Made by a program: the position numbers and the translations under genes. Below the pieces are notes generated by a model. The model was not told the origin of the DNA. It did not search any database and saw nothing but the letters and a program-made list of their open reading frames with translations. A DNA stretch of 33,703 bases from Bacillus sp. ISL-7 (GTDB taxonomy: Bacteria > Bacillota > Bacilli > Bacillales_B > DSM-18226), in assembly GCF_018613065.1 (NCBI RefSeq), contig NZ_JAGGQW010000039.1, positions 1-33,703 of the forward strand. Reading direction: 5' to 3'. The stretch's first letter is position 1; each line of letters begins with the position of its first letter. Of the stretch, positions 23,319 through 30,761 are shown one piece after another.

Positions 23319-23762
23319 TTATTTTTCAGAAGCTTGTTTAAGTAGTTCTAACACTTGCTTGCGTTCTTCATCTGATAATGGATTTTTGCCAATAACGCCT
23401 GACATAACGGCAGAAGTAGGCGCCTTCAGGAATTCTTCAATCGGCTTGCCATGTTTCCCTTCCACGTTAGCAAACGCTTGGGAAAGGTCCGGTCCTACGG
23501 CACCGCCCTTAATATTTAATGCTTCAACACTGTGACAGCCAAGACAGCCCTTCTTGTTAAGGATGTTATCCTCATTAGCTGAAACGGTTGTTGCTTCCTT
23601 TGCATCCGTACTTTCTTCTTTGGCAGCAGCAGTTTCTGTTGTTTCTGTTTGTGCCACCTGAGGCTGTTTTTCGGAATCCCCCATGATCACGCCAAACACT
23701 AAGTAGCCAAGTCCAAAGCCAAGTAATGCACAGACTACAAAACTAATAATGGCTTTATTCAC
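23319..23762 (-). CDS. Membrane-anchored mono-haem cytochrome c, probable electron donor to NosZ
   Basis: A 147-residue protein: an N-terminal membrane helix (about residues 4-27) followed by an Ala/Thr/Glu-rich linker (30-65) and a small class I cytochrome c domain. The haem motif is CLGCH (C73, C76, H77) and M120 in SAVMSG is the likely sixth ligand. The linker would let the haem domain reach a partner on the outer surface. It is the first gene of the nos operon, directly behind an FNR box, and is followed closely by nosZ; a role in passing electrons from a quinol oxidising complex to NosZ CuA fits this place. GGGAGGG lies 9 bases before the ATG. Confidence 0.92.
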   Translation of the reverse strand: MNKAIISFVVCALLGFGLGYLVFGVIMGDSEKQPQVAQTETTETAAAKEESTDAKEATTVSANEDNILNKKGCLGCHSVEALNIKGGAVGPDLSQAFANVEGKHGKPIEEFLKAPTSAVMSGVIGKNPLSDEERKQVLELLKQASEK

Positions 23763-23798
23763 TTTTTTCCCTCCCTTTTTATATAAATGAACACCTTC

Positions 23799-23804
23799 AT
23801 CCTA
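23799..23804 (-). promoter_or_regulatory. Probable -10 element of the nos operon
   Basis: TAGGAT on the minus strand is centred 32 bp from the FNR box centre. That places the box near -41.5, the class II activator position. There is no good -35, as expected for an activated promoter. Confidence 0.5.
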
Positions 23805-23825
23805 AACGCTCAGGAGGGAGAAAAT

Positions 23826-23841
23826 TGTGACCTACCTCACA
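23826..23841. promoter_or_regulatory. FNR box of the nos operon
   Basis: TGTGACCTACCTCACA is a perfect TGTGA-N6-TCACA, the Bacillus Fnr consensus. It lies 64 bases before the cytochrome start codon and would activate the operon when oxygen is low. Confidence 0.8.
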
Positions 23842-23910
23842 CTTTTTTGGTAGATTTTGAACGTTATGTGAAACCGATTGTTACAATTGGCTTTATAACA
23901 ATGAACATTT

Positions 23911-23926
23911 TGTGAATTTCGTCACT
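23911..23926. promoter_or_regulatory. Second FNR-like box, overlapping a ResD-like site
   Basis: TGTGAATTTCGTCACT matches TGTGA-N6-TCACA with one mismatch. TTTGTGAAT at 23909-23917 matches the ResD motif known from B. subtilis. A TACAAA at 23948-23953 is centred 32 bp to the right, so the box could activate the regulator remnant on the plus strand. It could also help the nos promoter from further upstream. Confidence 0.55.
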
Positions 23927-24005
23927 ACATCAGCGGATGGAGTTGTTTACAAAAGATGGTAAGTATTTATCAAAAGTAGAGTTCTATAAAGGGGTGGTGA
24001 GAAGG

Positions 24006-24337
24006 ATGAATCGAGTCGATTGTTTAAAAGATCCGCATCTAGGAGTCTATCAAGAAGTAATTCAAACGAATTTACTTCGAAAAATTGTTATTTTTAAGGA
24101 TCTATCACAAAAGTCGCTTTCGATTATTGAAAAGAGGTTGATAATGGTCTAAACAGATGGGATATTGAGATTCCCTTGACGATTCAAGAGTTTGCAACCG
24201 TCGTTGGCACGACGAGAGAAAGCGTAAGCCGTGTTTTTTCCAAGCTAAAAAAAGATGGGATTATTGATATGAAGTCTAGGAAGATTATTATCCGGGATTG
24301 GTGCACGCTTTGTACACTGCTGCACCGGGAATATTAA
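24006..24337 (+). pseudogene. Crp/Fnr-family regulator, internally deleted and frameshifted
   Basis: The first part (ATG 24006, after GGGGTGGTGAGAAGG) reads MNRVDCLKDPHLGVYQEVIQ and then LLRKIVIFKDLSQKSLSIIEKR, the usual opening of an Fnr sensor domain. It stops at 24150. In another frame, from about 24133, the sequence reads KEVDNGLNRWDIEIPLTIQE and then FATVVGTTRESVSRVFSKLKKDG, the end of the dimer helix and the helix-turn-helix of the same family, and ends HREY at 24337. Roughly 120 residues, most of the effector domain, are missing between them, and the halves are out of frame. The C-terminal CTLC pair may be a relic of iron-sulfur ligands, as in Bacillus Fnr. It is divergent to the nos operon, the natural place for its activator. 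Confidence 0.85.
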
Positions 24338-24344
24338 CATTGAA

Positions 24345-24371
24345 AAAAGCCCTTCGCTATGAAGGGCTTTT
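24345..24371. terminator. Bidirectional terminator between the Fnr remnant and bshB2
   Basis: A perfect 11-bp stem (AAAAGCCCTTC with GAAGGGCTTTT) with a 5-base loop, with A-run and T-run at its feet. It ends the minus-strand bshB2 unit and the plus-strand remnant. Confidence 0.9.
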
Positions 24372-24377
24372 CGTTTG

Positions 24378-25046
24378 CTAATCAAATTTGTACGTCCAGA
24401 ATCGTTCGTTATTGATCCACTTCATCATTTGCGGGTCTAGATTTTTCAACTTCTCTTCCATACCAATAAACATCTGCTCGGTTTGCGAGCGGTGAGCTTG
24501 GATGGCAGCCAGCTTTGTTTCTACGACGGGGCTAATATCATTGACGATGTTTGGTTCCCCAATTTCGTCTACACAATTATTCGAAAAGGCGACACAGTGT
24601 AAGGTTGGCCGCACGGAAGCGGGCATCTTCCCAACTGCCCGAACAACCGCCGCACCGGTGGCATCATGGTCAGGATGAACGGAATAGCCTGGATAAAAGG
24701 TAATAATAAGGGAAGGATTGACTTCCTCAATCAAAGCTAACATTTTGTTGGCGAGTTTCTCTTCGTCTTCAAATTCAATCGTTTTATCACGGAATCCAAG
24801 CATGCGCAGGTCTTGAATGCCCAACACCCGAGCCGCTTCCTTCAATTCCTCTTTCCTAATTTTCGGCAGGTTTTCGCGATTGGTAAACGGGGGATTCCCC
24901 ATGTTGCGTCCCATTTCTCCTAAGGTTAAACACGCATAGGTGACAGGAGTGCCGTTCTGTACATGGGTCGCAATCGTCCCAGACACACCAAATGCCTCAT
25001 CATCAGGGTGCGGAAAAACGACCAAGAGGTGACGTTCTTTTTCCAT
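24378..25046 (-). CDS. bshB2: Bacillithiol biosynthesis deacetylase BshB2
   Basis: A 222-residue cytosolic zinc deacetylase of the LmbE/PIG-L family. The zinc motif HPDDE is at residues 13-17 (VVFPHPDDEAFG) and the second site HPDHDATG near 124-131. The segment EMGRNMGNPPFTNRENLPKIRKEEL is typical of BshB2 (B. subtilis YojG), which removes the acetyl group from GlcNAc-malate in bacillithiol synthesis, overlapping BshB1. The downstream position relative to a yojF homologue is the same as in B. subtilis. It is preceded by AAAGGAG and follows yojF by 28 bases, so the two are one operon. Confidence 0.93.
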   Translation of the reverse strand: MEKERHLLVVFPHPDDEAFGVSGTIATHVQNGTPVTYACLTLGEMGRNMGNPPFTNRENLPKIRKEELKEAARVLGIQDLRMLGFRDKTIEFEDEEKLANKMLALIEEVNPSLIITFYPGYSVHPDHDATGAAVVRAVGKMPASVRPTLHCVAFSNNCVDEIGEPNIVNDISPVVETKLAAIQAHRSQTEQMFIGMEEKLKNLDPQMMKWINNERFWTYKFD

Positions 25047-25074
25047 AAATCATTCTCCTTTCGGGCCTTGCCTA

Positions 25075-25422
25075 TTATTCAAAAGGGGTGCTGGAAATCT
25101 CCAAGGCAACCGCTAGTTTTCCGGCATTATCATGACCCGCTAAAAGCAGGTGATTGTCTTCGTCTATTTCGTAATGTGTAATCCCTTCTGCATAAATCCA
25201 GCCAAGGTTGATCTTCAGACCAACCCGAAACGGGCCATTCCCTGTTATTTTTCCTAATTCATAACGGACAAGCGCATTGCGGATGAAAGCACCAGCGGAA
25301 AAAAATGATTGGTCGTTATGTGATGCATAGGCACCGTTTGTCGTTTCAAGGTGAATGTAGACATCTTTATTGGCAAAGCTCGTAATCGCAGCCTGTGCGC
25401 CTTTCATATCAATAGGTTCCAA
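25075..25422 (-). CDS. yojF: YojF family protein (DUF1806)
   Basis: A 115-residue cytosolic protein. The conserved core YIHLETTNGAYASHND, SFFSAGAFIRNALVRYE, then GPFRVGLKINLGWIYAEG and HLLLAGHDNAGKLAVALEIS is that of YojF, always next to yojG/bshB2 in Bacillus. The frame is open further back to 25497, but that extension is not family-like. I choose TTG 25422 because AAAGGAGG lies 7 bases before it and the length then equals B. subtilis YojF (about 116). Function is unknown; the constant link to bshB2 suggests a part in bacillithiol metabolism. Confidence 0.85.
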   Translation of the reverse strand: MEPIDMKGAQAAITSFANKDVYIHLETTNGAYASHNDQSFFSAGAFIRNALVRYELGKITGNGPFRVGLKINLGWIYAEGITHYEIDEDNHLLLAGHDNAGKLAVALEISSTPFE

Positions 25423-25532
25423 AGTGCAACCTCCTTTCCCTTTATAAATAGAATGATTATGTCTAATGTCTATTTTAGTTAATAATGTAACTATCATACT
25501 AGAATCAGGAAAAAAATGCGAAATGAATGCTC

Positions 25533-25568
25533 GGTGCCTGACACCAAAAGGTCACGGTGCCTGACACC
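25533..25568. repeat. Two copies of GGTGCCTGACACC
   Basis: GGTGCCTGACACC occurs at 25533-25545 and 25556-25568, 10 bases apart, each followed by AAAAG. The same 13 bases occur inverted at 17058-17070 and inside a coding region at 30437-30449. The ends GGTG and CACC are inverted repeats. Confidence 0.8.
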
Positions 25569-25573
25569 AAAAG

Positions 25574-25601
25574 AAAGAGCCGACCAATTGACCGGCTCTT
25601 T
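25574..25601 (-). terminator. Terminator of pdxK
   Basis: A 9-bp stem (AAAGAGCCG with CGGCTCTTT) with a 10-base loop. On the minus strand it lies just after the pdxK stop and is followed by CTTTTGG. Confidence 0.75.
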
Positions 25602-25610
25602 TCTCTATGG

Positions 25611-26453
25611 TTATTCAACACAATCTTCACAGTACTCTGTTTTTGAAAATCCACTGCGGTATGCACCATGCCAGGTCGGACCGACATATTGGTTTAGCTT
25701 GAAGCCTTGCTGGATGGCGGCTGTAATAAACTCTTTCGCGACATCGACAGCATCATAAACGGATTTCCCTTTGGCTAATTCTGCGGTAATCGCCGATGAG
25801 TAGGTACAGCCTGCACCGTGCGTGTAGGTAGTTGCAAACTTTTCGGACTCATACAGCATAAAGTCCTTTCCGTCATAAAGCAGGTCAACTGCTTTTTCTT
25901 CGGATTGGAGCTTGCCGCCGCCCTTAATCAACACGAATTTTGCCCCTTGCTCGTGGATTTTTACCGCTGCTTCCTTCATTTCCGCAACAGTACGCGGAGT
26001 CTTCATCCCTGCAAGCTGTCCGGCTTCAAACAAATTGGGAGTTACCACTAGCGCGCGTGGTAAGAGAAACTCGCGCATCGCATCGGTCGTTTCTGGATTT
26101 AAGACCTCATCTTCCCCTTTGCAAACCATAACCGGATCAATGACGACACGCTCCAGTTTATTTTCATCTATTTTTCGCGCCGCTAATTCGATAATTTCAA
26201 CCGTACCAAGCATGCCCGTTTTCATTGCATCAATTCCAATAGAAAGAATCGTTTCTAATTGAGTCTCAAGGGTATCAACCGCAATCGGAAACACGTTATG
26301 GTGCCAATGGTTTTTCGGATCCATCGTCACAATCGATGTCAGCGCCGTCATTCCATAGACGCCAAGCTCCTGAAATGTTTTTAAGTCTGCTTGAATTCCT
26401 GCGCCGCCGCTGGTATCAGAGCCCGCAATCGTCATTACCTTTTTGATCGTCAT
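25611..26453 (-). CDS. pdxK: Pyridoxine/pyridoxal kinase PdxK (ThiD-like fold)
   Basis: A 280-residue ribokinase-fold kinase. It opens with MTIAGSDTSGGAGIQADLKTF, has MVCKGEDEVLNPE in the middle and THGAGCTYSSAITAEL near residue 211, which holds the anion hole and catalytic region (the Cys of GAGC is typical). ThiD proteins share this fold, but the sequence follows B. subtilis PdxK (formerly YwdB), which phosphorylates pyridoxal, pyridoxine and the hydroxymethylpyrimidine of thiamine synthesis. The C-terminus runs about ten residues past the usual end and carries a CEDC pair (SKTEYCEDCVE), which is not usual as far as I recall. The start is supported by AAGGAGG. Confidence 0.9.
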   Translation of the reverse strand: MTIKKVMTIAGSDTSGGAGIQADLKTFQELGVYGMTALTSIVTMDPKNHWHHNVFPIAVDTLETQLETILSIGIDAMKTGMLGTVEIIELAARKIDENKLERVVIDPVMVCKGEDEVLNPETTDAMREFLLPRALVVTPNLFEAGQLAGMKTPRTVAEMKEAAVKIHEQGAKFVLIKGGGKLQSEEKAVDLLYDGKDFMLYESEKFATTYTHGAGCTYSSAITAELAKGKSVYDAVDVAKEFITAAIQQGFKLNQYVGPTWHGAYRSGFSKTEYCEDCVE

Positions 26454-26610
26454 ATGTATCCTCCTTCGTATCTAAAACCTTCTACTTATTATAGAACAAT
26501 TTTATAAATTTAACAGAATTCATGCGAGGACAAGACTAGGTAAATCGATTTGGAAGAAATAGTATCTCAATGTCATTTTATGAAGTATTTCCTGAAGAGG
26601 AGAGAAAACA

Positions 26611-26919
26611 ATGAACCATAAAGGTTGTCCCGATGAATCTCCTATTTCCTTGCTTATTAACGGCTACGAAATGGCCGTTTTTCAACTAACAAAATACAAC
26701 TTAGACGATTGGACCTATAGATATTTGTTTTCTGAAGGCGATGCGGTATCGCAAATTCAGGTTTGCGAAGAATGTAATGGCTATATTAAAATTATGGATA
26801 TACGACAATATATTGAAAAACCATCAGCAGCCTTACTAGATTTAAACTCGATCCACTTGGATTATGTTGCACAGGAAAATGGCTATCATGCGGTGGGCGA
26901 GAAAAAAGATTTGAATTAA
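26611..26919 (+). CDS. Short protein resembling the C-terminal end of FdhE
   Basis: A 102-residue protein. Residues 36-97 (DDWTYRYLFSEGD, QVCEECNGYIKIMD, DLNSIHLDYVAQENGYH) match the end of FdhE, the accessory protein for formate dehydrogenase, including the last Cys-x2-Cys knuckle and the closing helix. Full FdhE is about 260-300 residues and has further zinc knuckles, which are missing here. The first 35 residues are unlike FdhE. The gene has its own GAGGAGAG ribosome site 7 bases before the ATG and no extension of homology upstream. It therefore looks like a small stand-alone derivative rather than fresh debris. It is followed by mobA after 12 bases and leads the molybdenum cofactor operon, which fits formate dehydrogenase use. 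Confidence 0.65.
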   Translation: MNHKGCPDESPISLLINGYEMAVFQLTKYNLDDWTYRYLFSEGDAVSQIQVCEECNGYIKIMDIRQYIEKPSAALLDLNSIHLDYVAQENGYHAVGEKKDLN

Positions 26920-26931
26920 GAGGGTGCTCGA

Positions 26932-27561
26932 ATGATGAAAGCAGCGGCTATTATTTTATCAGGTGGAAAATCAAGCAGGATGGGCACCAATAAAGCGCTT
27001 TTAAAAATAAACGAAAAAACCAACATTGAGAGAATTGCCGATACGCTAAAGATGTCCTTTAATGATATAATTCTTGTAACCAATCATCCTGAAGACTATC
27101 AATTTTTAGGATTGAAGATGGTCTCGGATTATTATCCAGATAAAGGACCGCTTGCAGGGGTTCATGCCGGCTTGCTGTCTTCCGAATATGATACGAATTT
27201 TATTGTAGCTTGTGATATGCCATTTGTTTCAGGAGAACTTGCAGAGGTGCTCGTAAACAAATGCGGCGATTATGATGCGGTCATCCCCGTCATTAATGGA
27301 GTCCAGCACCCTTTATTTGCCGTCTTCCAAAAGAGGGTGGCAGATGAGGCTGCACAAAGGATCGAAGCGGACCGTCTCCGGATGAAGCATTTGCTCGATC
27401 ACTTAAACGTTTTATATGTAACGGAAAAAGACCTTCACTCAAACAGTATTGACATAGAACGAGTCTTTTTTAATATGAATCACCCAAATGAGTATGAAGA
27501 CGCCAAAAAGTGGGCTGAAGCGGATTTTCCCCGCTTTAACGGGCAGAACAAGGAAGTATAA
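26932..27561 (+). CDS. mobA: Molybdenum cofactor guanylyltransferase MobA
   Basis: A 209-residue nucleotidyltransferase that joins GMP to molybdopterin to make the MGD cofactor used by nitrate reductase and formate dehydrogenase. The nucleotide-binding loop LSGGKSSRMGTNKALL (residues 9-24), the DYYPDKGPLAGVHAGL segment and the metal-binding ACDMPFVS (about 93-100) are all present. An AGAGGGTG ribosome site precedes tandem ATG codons; I use the first. The length is normal for the family. It belongs to a run of closely spaced molybdenum cofactor genes going to moeB. Confidence 0.93.
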   Translation: MMKAAAIILSGGKSSRMGTNKALLKINEKTNIERIADTLKMSFNDIILVTNHPEDYQFLGLKMVSDYYPDKGPLAGVHAGLLSSEYDTNFIVACDMPFVSGELAEVLVNKCGDYDAVIPVINGVQHPLFAVFQKRVADEAAQRIEADRLRMKHLLDHLNVLYVTEKDLHSNSIDIERVFFNMNHPNEYEDAKKWAEADFPRFNGQNKEV

Positions 27562-27578
27562 GGGGGAAAAAGGGAACC

Positions 27579-28811
27579 ATGCAATTTTTCAAAGTAAAAA
27601 CAGTGGAAGAAACATTTGCCTTAATCGAGGAAAAAATACCGGCAACCAAGCAAACCGAAGTACGGGTGCTCGAAGAGGCGCTTCACTATATCCTCGCTGA
27701 ACCAGTGATTGCACAGGAAAATGTGCCGAGTTTTGATCGTTCAACGGTGGATGGATATGCTGTTCGTGCCAAGGATACGTATGGTTCTTCCGAATCCATG
27801 CCAGGCTTCCTTACGGTTACAGGGGAAGTGAAAATGGGTGAGGTTCCAACTGCACAAGCCGGCTCAGGTAAAGCGGTCTATGTGCCAACGGGCGGGATGC
27901 TTCCGATCGGAAGTGACAGCGTTATCATGATTGAGCATTGTGAAGAGGTCGATACGCTATTAAATACGTACAAGCAGATTGCACCCGGAGAAAACGTGAT
28001 TCGGGCCGGGGAAGATATTAAAGAAGGAGAAACGCTTCTTACGGCAGGAACGAAACTTCGTCCGCAGGAGCTAGGGGCACTCGCTTCTTTAGGGGTTACG
28101 ACTGTAACGGTCTACCGCAAAGTAAAAGTTGGTTACCTTTCGTCGGGGGATGAAATTGTTCCCTATCAAACAAAAAAACTAGTAGAAGGGCAAATTCGCG
28201 ACATCAACTATTTGACGATTTCAGGTTCTTCGAGCGAATGGAATGTGGATGTCTTATATGGCGGCATTGTCCGTGATGATTTTGAGGAGTTTAAACAAAA
28301 GGCCCGTGAACTCTACCAGCAGGTAGATTGTTTAATCCTTTCCGGCGGAAGCTCGGTCGGCGCAAAGGATTATACCACGGATGTCATCCAGTCTTTAGGT
28401 GACCCGGGAGTGTTTGTCCACGGTATTTCGATTAAGCCGGGGAAACCGACGATTCTGGCAATGTCTAATGGGAAACCAGTGATTGGACTGCCAGGTCATC
28501 CAGCCTCCGCGATGATTATCTTTAAGCTGTTTGGCGAGCAAATTTTACGAAAATTAAAGGGTGAAGACTCGCGGCGGAAACCGGAGCGTATTTTTGCTAG
28601 AATCACAAAAAATATTCCTTCCTCACCAGGACGGTCTGATTATATTCGGGTCCGTTTATTTGAAAAAGAAGGGCAATGGTGGGCTGAGCCGATTATTGGC
28701 AAGTCCGGTTTAATTACAACCTTGGTCAAAAGCGATGGACTTGTTGAGATTAGTTCAGAAAAAGAGGGAATTTCACAGGGGGAATACGTACCTGTGATTG
28801 TCTCACGATAA
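27579..28811 (+). CDS. moeA: Molybdopterin molybdenumtransferase MoeA
   Basis: A 410-residue MoeA. Visible are the PSFDRSTVDGYAVRA segment (about residues 49-63, with the catalytic Asp of family enzymes), GMLPIGSDSVIMIEHCE, GENVIRAGEDIKEGE, the MogA-like domain with LSSGDEIVPYQ and LILSGGSSVGAKDYT, then GISIKPGKPTILA and GLPGHPASAMI. MoeA inserts molybdenum into adenylylated molybdopterin. AAGGGGGAAAAAGGG lies before the ATG and the next gene starts 13 bases after the stop. A second MoeA-like protein follows, so the pair may have divided labour. Confidence 0.94.
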   Translation: MQFFKVKTVEETFALIEEKIPATKQTEVRVLEEALHYILAEPVIAQENVPSFDRSTVDGYAVRAKDTYGSSESMPGFLTVTGEVKMGEVPTAQAGSGKAVYVPTGGMLPIGSDSVIMIEHCEEVDTLLNTYKQIAPGENVIRAGEDIKEGETLLTAGTKLRPQELGALASLGVTTVTVYRKVKVGYLSSGDEIVPYQTKKLVEGQIRDINYLTISGSSSEWNVDVLYGGIVRDDFEEFKQKARELYQQVDCLILSGGSSVGAKDYTTDVIQSLGDPGVFVHGISIKPGKPTILAMSNGKPVIGLPGHPASAMIIFKLFGEQILRKLKGEDSRRKPERIFARITKNIPSSPGRSDYIRVRLFEKEGQWWAEPIIGKSGLITTLVKSDGLVEISSEKEGISQGEYVPVIVSR

Positions 28812-28824
28812 GGGGGGCTAAGCA

Positions 28825-30756
28825 GTGAATTATAAAAACTTTAAACGAAAAATATATTTAGAAGATAAACCCCGAGCACAAGCTAGGGAGGAAATTCTCG
28901 CGGCTCAGGTCCTGACCCCTGAAAAGGAAGAAATCGCAACGAGTACATCTTTGGGCCGTGTGACAGCTGAACCCATTTTTGCAAGGGTCTCAATGCCGCA
29001 TTACCATGCCAGCGCAATGGATGGAATTGCGGTCGTTGCTGAAAATACCTATACAGCCCATGAGCAAAATCCACTTCGTCTCAAACGTGGCGAAGAATTT
29101 TGTTATGTTGATACGGGGAACGCAATCCCTTCACCGTTTAACGCCGTCATTATGATTGAGTATGTCGATTGTCTTGATGAGGAAACGATTGAAATTATCG
29201 AGCCAGCAACCCCTTGGCAGCATATTCGTCCGATTGGCGAAGACGTGGTTCAAGAGGAAATGCTTTTTCCACAAGGGCATATTATCAGGCCAGCTGATTT
29301 AGGTGTCCTATTAGGAGGACAGCAAACGGTCATTCCTGTTGCAAAAAAGCCTGTCGTGACGATTATTCCGACCGGGAATGAACTGGTTGAAGCCAATGCT
29401 GAGTTAGCACCTGGAAAGATTATTGAATTTAATGGCTCGGTATTTGCTGGCTTCATTAAGGATTGGGGCGGAGAACCGAACCTCCTTCCGATTGTGAAGG
29501 ACGAACCAGAAAAAATAAAAGAAGTACTTTTAGAAGCAGCTGAGACCTCTGATATTATTGTTATTAATGCGGGTTCATCAGCAGGCTCGAAGGACTACAC
29601 GGTCCACATTATTGGCGAAATCGGCGAAGTCTTTACCCATGGGGTCGCCGCACGGCCAGGCAAACCTGTCATTTTAGGGAAAATAAACGGGAAGATCGTT
29701 GTCGGAGTTCCGGGCTATCCAGTCTCAGCTTATTTGGCGCTCGAGTGGTTTGTCAGACCGCTTATCTGCAAGTACCTGCAAATCCCTGAACCCAAAAGGC
29801 AGACCGTGACCGTTAAGCTAGGGCGCCGCATCGTTTCGTCCATGGGTGCGGAGGACTTCGTACGAATGAATATCGGCTATGTGAATGGACAGTTCGTTGC
29901 CAATCCGCTGACAAGAGCAGCAGGAGTAACGATGTCATATGTCAGGGCAGATGGCCTGTTAATCGTCCCAGCTAACATTATTGGCTATGAACAAGGGGAT
30001 CTAGTCGAAGTAGAACTGATGCGCCCGTTTGAGGAAATCAAGCAGGCAATTGTGTTTTGCGGCAGCCACGATTTGACGATTGACCTGTTGTCGTCACAGT
30101 TAAAGCAGGTGCGGACCGACATGAAAGTTGTCTCCTCGCATGTCGGCAGTATGGCAGGCATCATGGCGATTCGAAAAGGAGAGGCCCATGTAGCGGGTAT
30201 TCATTTGCTTGACCCAAGTACAAAAGAATATAATATCTCCTATGTAAACAAACTATTAGCCGGTCAAGACGTCGTTCTGTATCCATTTTTAAAAAGAAAG
30301 CAAGGCTGGATCCTTCCAAAAGGCAATCCGCTTGGCATTGAATCAGCGGCTGACTTAGCCCGTGTGAACGCGAATTACGTCAACCGTCAAAAAGGAGCGG
30401 GAACTCGAATCCTCTTTGATCTTTTACTCGAAGAAGGGTGCCTGACACCAGAGGATATTACCGGTTATGACCGAGAAATGTTTTCTCATTTAGCGGTAGC
30501 AGCGGAAGTGAACGGTGATGCGCACGGGGCAGGTCTCGGGATTTATCCTGCCGCGAAGGCGATGAACCTAGATTTTGTGCCTGTTGCTGATGAAGAATAT
30601 GATTTGCTGATGACGAGAGGCTTTTATGAGAGCGAAAGCGGCAAGCTGCTGATGGCAATAATCCAATCGGCTCCGTTTAAAGAACAAGTCGAAAAAATTG
30701 GCGGTAACCAAGTGGTCGAAAATGCAGAGCCTAAGTGCTTGGGTGTAGAGGTGTAA
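28825..30756 (+). CDS. MoeA domain fused to a periplasmic-binding-protein-like (LysR-substrate type) domain
   Basis: A 643-residue two-domain protein. Residues 1-400 are a MoeA domain with MPHYHASAMDGIAV, NAVIMIEYVD, IRPIGEDVVQEEM, INAGSSAGSKDYT and VGVPGYPVSAYLALEW. From about 410 (QAIVFCGSHDLTIDLLSS) it turns into a binding-protein-like domain with GSMAGIMAIRKGEAHVAGIHLLDP, RQKGAGTRILFDLLL and AVAAEVNGDAHGAGLGIYPAA, akin to substrate domains that bind molybdate or related ligands. There is no signal peptide, so it acts in the cytosol. This fusion is known from other Firmicutes and archaea, but the role of the second domain is unsettled. In the MoeA part the motif reads AMDG where classical MoeA has TVDG. 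The start is GTG with GGGGGG 7 bases before. Confidence 0.88.
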   Translation: MNYKNFKRKIYLEDKPRAQAREEILAAQVLTPEKEEIATSTSLGRVTAEPIFARVSMPHYHASAMDGIAVVAENTYTAHEQNPLRLKRGEEFCYVDTGNAIPSPFNAVIMIEYVDCLDEETIEIIEPATPWQHIRPIGEDVVQEEMLFPQGHIIRPADLGVLLGGQQTVIPVAKKPVVTIIPTGNELVEANAELAPGKIIEFNGSVFAGFIKDWGGEPNLLPIVKDEPEKIKEVLLEAAETSDIIVINAGSSAGSKDYTVHIIGEIGEVFTHGVAARPGKPVILGKINGKIVVGVPGYPVSAYLALEWFVRPLICKYLQIPEPKRQTVTVKLGRRIVSSMGAEDFVRMNIGYVNGQFVANPLTRAAGVTMSYVRADGLLIVPANIIGYEQGDLVEVELMRPFEEIKQAIVFCGSHDLTIDLLSSQLKQVRTDMKVVSSHVGSMAGIMAIRKGEAHVAGIHLLDPSTKEYNISYVNKLLAGQDVVLYPFLKRKQGWILPKGNPLGIESAADLARVNANYVNRQKGAGTRILFDLLLEEGCLTPEDITGYDREMFSHLAVAAEVNGDAHGAGLGIYPAAKAMNLDFVPVADEEYDLLMTRGFYESESGKLLMAIIQSAPFKEQVEKIGGNQVVENAEPKCLGVEV

Positions 30757-30761
30757 TCAGG

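Noticed and set aside
25440..25500. Sigma-A promoter for yojF on the minus strand
   Set aside because: A CATAAT is present but no acceptable -35 lies 16-18 bp upstream, so I do not list it.
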